Shown here in pieces: positions 61,313-64,000 of a stretch of 64,000 bases of DNA (positions are counted from its first letter, which is position 1; each line of letters begins with the position of its first letter). Source of the stretch: Spirilliplanes yamanashiensis (GTDB lineage: Bacteria > Actinomycetota > Actinomycetes > Mycobacteriales > Micromonosporaceae); the NCBI RefSeq assembly GCF_016863475.1, contig NZ_BOOY01000029.1:144555-208554 (forward strand). The letters run 5' to 3'. The position numbers were made by a program, and so were the translations under genes. The notes below the pieces were generated by a model. The model was given only the letters and a program-made list of their open reading frames with translations. It was not told the DNA's origin and made no database searches.

Positions 61313-62368
61313 TCACCCCGCCGGGCGGGCGGCGGGCGGGCCGGCCACGGAGGCGCGCCGGATCACCGGGCAGGGCAGCCGGGTGGTGCCGGGCGCGCCG
61401 TCCGGCGCGGCGAGCAGCAGCCGCCGCACCGCCCGCGCGCCCATCTCGCGGAACGGCAGGTGCACGGTGGACAGCGCCGGGCGCAGCTCGGCGGACAGGC
61501 CGCTGCCGTCGTCGAAGGCGACCACCGACACGTCGTCCGGCACCCGCAGCCCGGCCGCGGCGATCGCCAGGTAGGCGCCGGTGGCGACCCGCTCGGACCC
61601 GCACAGCAGCGCGGTCGGCGGGGACCCGCAGGCGAGCAGCCGGGCGGCGCGCCGGTGACCGGAGTCGACCCGGTCGGGCCCGGCGACGACGAGGCCGGGG
61701 TCGCCCGGCAGGCCGGCGGCGGCCAGGGCGGCGCGGTGGCCGGCCAGCCGCTCCCGGGTGGGCCAGCCGTGCGGCCCGCCGCACAGCACGGCGATGCGCC
61801 GGTGCCCGGCCGCGAGCAGCAGCGCGGTGGCGGACCGCCCGGCGGCGTGCTCGTCGGCCAGCACGGCGGGCGCGCCCGGCTCGGCGGGCGGGGGCACGTT
61901 GACCAGCACCGCGGGCACCGGCCCGCCGGCCGGCAGGTCCCCGCCGGCGTCGCCCCCGACCGCGACGAGCAGCGCGTCGACCTGGCGGTCGAGCAGGTCC
62001 TCGACGGTGCCGCGCAGGCCCCGGCCGCCGGGGTCGCAGGCCAGCACCAGCCGGCTGCCCAGCTCGGCGGCCGCGTCGTGGGCGCCGGCGACGGTGCGCG
62101 CCACGGCCGGGTCGGTGTCGAGGGCGCCGGTGACCACGCCGATGGTGTGCGAGCGGCGGGTGCGCAGCCCCCGGGCGGCGCGGTTCGGCCGGTAGCCGAG
62201 CTGGCGGACGGCGTCGAGGACCCGGTCGCGGGTCTCGTCGCTGATCTCGCCGACCCGGCCGTTGATGACGAACGAGACGGCCGTGGGCGACACGCCCGCC
62301 AGGCGGCCGACGTCGGCCATGGTGGGGCGTGGCTTTCGGGCGTCGCGTCGGCTCCTCGCCGCGGGCAT
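61313..62368 (-). CDS. LacI-family transcriptional regulator of the sugar locus
   Basis: Regulator of 351 residues. The DNA-binding start is MADVGRLAGVSPTAVSFVINGRVGEISDETRDRVLDAVRQLGYRPNRAARGLRT (about 17-70), a complete LacI helix-turn-helix with the minor-groove hinge helix. The sugar-binding core has IGVVTG, RRIAVLCGGPHGWPTRERLAGHRAAL, LLCGSERVATGAYLAI and VSVVAFDDG. It is located upstream of the GH13 and GH36 genes on the same strand and divergent from the solute-binding gene, so it probably represses both sides until an oligosaccharide is bound. ATG 62368 is preferred to an upstream start at 62440, which would add an Arg-rich tail of no known family type. Confidence 0.9.
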   Translation of the reverse strand: MPAARSRRDARKPRPTMADVGRLAGVSPTAVSFVINGRVGEISDETRDRVLDAVRQLGYRPNRAARGLRTRRSHTIGVVTGALDTDPAVARTVAGAHDAAAELGSRLVLACDPGGRGLRGTVEDLLDRQVDALLVAVGGDAGGDLPAGGPVPAVLVNVPPPAEPGAPAVLADEHAAGRSATALLLAAGHRRIAVLCGGPHGWPTRERLAGHRAALAAAGLPGDPGLVVAGPDRVDSGHRRAARLLACGSPPTALLCGSERVATGAYLAIAAAGLRVPDDVSVVAFDDGSGLSAELRPALSTVHLPFREMGARAVRRLLLAAPDGAPGTTRLPCPVIRRASVAGPPAARPAG

Positions 62369-62669
62369 GGGGTGACGATACGCCCGGAACGGATCTCGAG
62401 ATGCGGTGCGCGGGCTCGTCCTCAAGACTGTGCGTAACAAACCTGAAACGCGGGCTTGACAGGCACCGGGCCGGGGCGCAGCTTGTGTGATAGGAGTAAC
62501 TAAATCGACACAGGCTGTCTACCGAGCCGACCAGGTCCTGCTTACCAGCGCAGGTCAGAGCCTTAATCGACCGACATCTACCAAACCCTAGACCGGATTC
62601 CCCGCCACCCCCCGGCGGCGGCGCCTCATGCCCCGAGGACGTGGCGGGAGACCAGAAACAGGAGCCGGT
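62369..62669. other. Divergent control region between LacI and solute-binding genes
   Basis: About 300 bases without a gene. It holds a perfect dyad near the lacI start, an isolated TTGACA at 62456-62461 (plus strand) without a good -10, an AT-richer stretch around 62485-62590 and the AGGAG ribosome site of the solute-binding gene at 62660-62664. The long leader (over 150 bases if the TTGACA region is used) has only weak inverted repeats such as CCTGC/GCAGG near 62536-62553. Confidence 0.6.
62393..62402. promoter_or_regulatory. Candidate LacI operator
   Basis: ATCTCGAGAT, a perfect 10-bp dyad with central CG as usual for LacI-type operators, 25 bases before the regulator start codon. It could serve autoregulation. 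No second copy is seen before the GH13 gene. Confidence 0.4.
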
Positions 62670-63989
62670 ATGCACACCCGGAAGGTTCTGAAGTCCGTCG
62701 CGGCGGCCTCCGCCGTGCTGTTGCTCAGCACCGCGTGCCTCGAGGAGGGCGGGGGCGACAGCGGCGGCGGCAGCGGCAACACCGGTAACGGCGACACCAC
62801 CGTCGAGATCGTCTTCGGCTTCGGCGGCGACCAGTCCAAGGCGTTCCAGGCCTCGCTCGGCCAGTGGGCGTCGCAGAACGGCGTGACGATCAAGTACACC
62901 GAGGCGTCGCAGTCGTTCGACACCCTCATCCGCAGCCGGGTCGCCGGCAACAACCTGCCCGACATCGCGTTCTTCCCGCAGCCCGGCGTCATGATGGACA
63001 TCGCCAAGACCGGCAAGCTGCAGGACCTCAGCACGATCGTCGACGTCAACGCGCTCAAGTCGACGCTGGTGCCGGGCGAGCTGGACGCCGGCACCTCGGC
63101 CGACGGCAAGATCTACGGCACGCCGATGTCGATGAACGTCAAGAGCCTCGTGTGGTACCCCAAGAAGGCCTTCGAGGCCAAGGGGTGGAAGGAACCCACC
63201 ACCACCGAGGAGCTCATCGCCCTCACCAACACGATCAAGGCCAGCGGCACCGCGCCCTGGTGCGTCGGCATCGAGGCCGGTCCCGCCACCGGCTGGCCGG
63301 TGACCGACTGGATCGAGGACTACGTCCTGCGCATCGGCGGGCCCGAGAAGTACGACCAGTGGGTCAAGCACGAGATCCCGTTCAACGACCCGGTGGTCAA
63401 GCAGGCGGCGCAGACCTTCGAGCAGCTCACCCTTACCGAGGGCAACACGTTCGGCGGGCGCTCCTCGATGATCAGCAACGCGTTCAGCACCGCCGCCAAC
63501 CCCATGTTCGACAACCCGCCGAAGTGCTTCCTGCACCGGCAGGGCAACTTCATCACGCAGAAGGGCTTCTTCCCGGACCGCATCCGGGAGAGCCTCGACT
63601 CCGAGGTGGGCGTGTTCCTGCTGCCCGGCACGACGGCGGCCGACAAGCCGGTCCTCGGCGGCGGCGACCTCGCGGCGGCGTTCAGCAACGACGACGCGAC
63701 CAAGAAGGTCATGTCCTTCGTGACGAGCCCGCAGTTCAACGGCGGCACGAAGGAAGGCAGCTACATCTCGCCGCACAAGACGTTCGACGCGTCGCAGTAC
63801 CCGGACGAGACCACGCGCAAGGTCGCGCAGCTCGCGTACCAGGCCACGGTCTTCCGCTTCGACGGTTCCGACCAGATGCCCGGCGCGGTCGGCGCCGGCA
63901 GCTTCTGGAAGGACTCCGTCGCGTGGATCGGCGGCCAGAAGGACGTCGACAAGGCGCTCAACGACATCGAGTCGAGCTGGCCGAAGTAA
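62670..63989 (+). CDS. Solute-binding lipoprotein, alpha-glucoside/oligosaccharide ABC importer
   Basis: Binding protein of 439 residues. The lipobox is AVLLLSTACLEEG (Cys24), followed by a Gly/Ser linker. The mature part begins TVEIVFGFGGDQSKAFQASLGQWASQNGVTIKYTEASQSFDTLIRSRVAGNNLPDIAFFPQPGVM, typical of AglE-like CUT1 binding proteins. WPVTDWIEDYVLRIGG and the C-terminal GAGSFWKDSVAWIGGQKDVDKALNDIESSWPK also fit. Permease genes are expected just beyond the window edge. Its position opposite LacI, GH13 and GH36 suggests it delivers an alpha-linked oligosaccharide such as raffinose (inference). ATG 62670 has AGGAG at good spacing. Confidence 0.92.
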   Translation: MHTRKVLKSVAAASAVLLLSTACLEEGGGDSGGGSGNTGNGDTTVEIVFGFGGDQSKAFQASLGQWASQNGVTIKYTEASQSFDTLIRSRVAGNNLPDIAFFPQPGVMMDIAKTGKLQDLSTIVDVNALKSTLVPGELDAGTSADGKIYGTPMSMNVKSLVWYPKKAFEAKGWKEPTTTEELIALTNTIKASGTAPWCVGIEAGPATGWPVTDWIEDYVLRIGGPEKYDQWVKHEIPFNDPVVKQAAQTFEQLTLTEGNTFGGRSSMISNAFSTAANPMFDNPPKCFLHRQGNFITQKGFFPDRIRESLDSEVGVFLLPGTTAADKPVLGGGDLAAAFSNDDATKKVMSFVTSPQFNGGTKEGSYISPHKTFDASQYPDETTRKVAQLAYQATVFRFDGSDQMPGAVGAGSFWKDSVAWIGGQKDVDKALNDIESSWPK

Positions 63990-64000
63990 GGCGCTGACCC

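Noticed and set aside
62456..62461. TTGACA as a promoter for the solute-binding gene
   Set aside because: No acceptable -10 hexamer at 16-19 bases; kept only as a remark in the control region.
57180..63776. A single frame open for about 2200 codons on the minus strand
   Set aside because: Only 57180-59318 matches a family (GH36). The rest is a shadow of the GH13, LacI and solute-binding genes, open because stop codons are rare in GC-rich DNA.

Overview
The window is very GC-rich, has almost uniform G/C third codon positions, uses many GTG starts and GTGA/ATGA start-stop overlaps, and carries families typical of high-GC Gram-positives: GarA/FtsR, DUF881 proteins, GlgM, CBM2-linked secreted cellulase, Tat-dependent DUF1501 protein and CUT1 sugar transporters without their own ATPase. 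It looks like chromosomal DNA of a mycelial, polymer-degrading actinomycete, most likely a member of the Micromonosporaceae (inference from gene content; no rRNA or other marker is present). No tRNA, rRNA, CRISPR array, transposase or phage gene was seen.

Layout. 1-5.2 kb (minus strand): a conserved operon pgsA-type phosphatidyltransferase, DUF881, sbp, DUF881, gcvH, garA, ftsR, in the same order as Rv1822-Rv1828 of Mycobacterium tuberculosis, linking envelope, division and metabolic control. 5.3-9.9 kb (minus): MFS transporter, MoxR-type AAA ATPase and VWA protein in one overlapping operon. 10-15 kb: PhzF-like enzyme, ABC-F ATPase, a GHL10 glycoside hydrolase-like protein and a renalase-like oxidoreductase. 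15-17.5 kb: divergent glgM and glgC for glycogen/maltosyl-phosphate synthesis. 17.5-21.5 kb (minus): a flavin-dependent LLM enzyme coupled to an unusual LLM/berberine-bridge fusion, then an AraC regulator. 21.5-24.7 kb (minus): a DUF4331 protein with two small partners, and a membrane-tethered lytic polysaccharide monooxygenase. 24.9-33.7 kb: FKBP, an unknown lipoprotein, a polyol-type ABC importer with a dehydrogenase behind a recognisable promoter and operator, a solute-binding/VWA-like protein, an S4 protein and a YcnI-like protein.

33.9-45.4 kb: zwf, a BCP peroxiredoxin, a STAS antagonist, a secreted metzincin protease, a divergent ROK-family protein, the DUF1800-DUF1501 Tat pair, a DUF2252 protein, a PPOX-type flavin/F420 protein and a lipoprotein. 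45.5-49.9 kb: acyltransferase, diguanylate cyclase, pirin and a small membrane protein. 49.9-57.1 kb: secreted CBM2-GH5 cellulase, a 1003-residue disordered protein with a TPR-like tail, a second diguanylate cyclase, a 63-residue protein and an L,D-transpeptidase. 57.2-64 kb: a sugar locus with alpha-galactosidase, amylosucrase-type GH13, LacI regulator and, divergently, a solute-binding lipoprotein. Its enzymes have no signal peptides, so the locus fits import and intracellular breakdown of raffinose-type sugars.

The recurring theme is carbohydrate: secreted polymer attack (cellulase, LPMO), uptake (two CUT1 systems), intracellular cleavage (GH36, GH13), central entry (zwf) and storage (glgC, glgM). 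Nothing here is a clear complete new system. The most unusual items are the LLM-BBE fusion, the DUF4331 three-gene module, the large disordered TPR protein, the divergent ROK protein and the YcnI-like protein lacking the usual copper-binding histidine.
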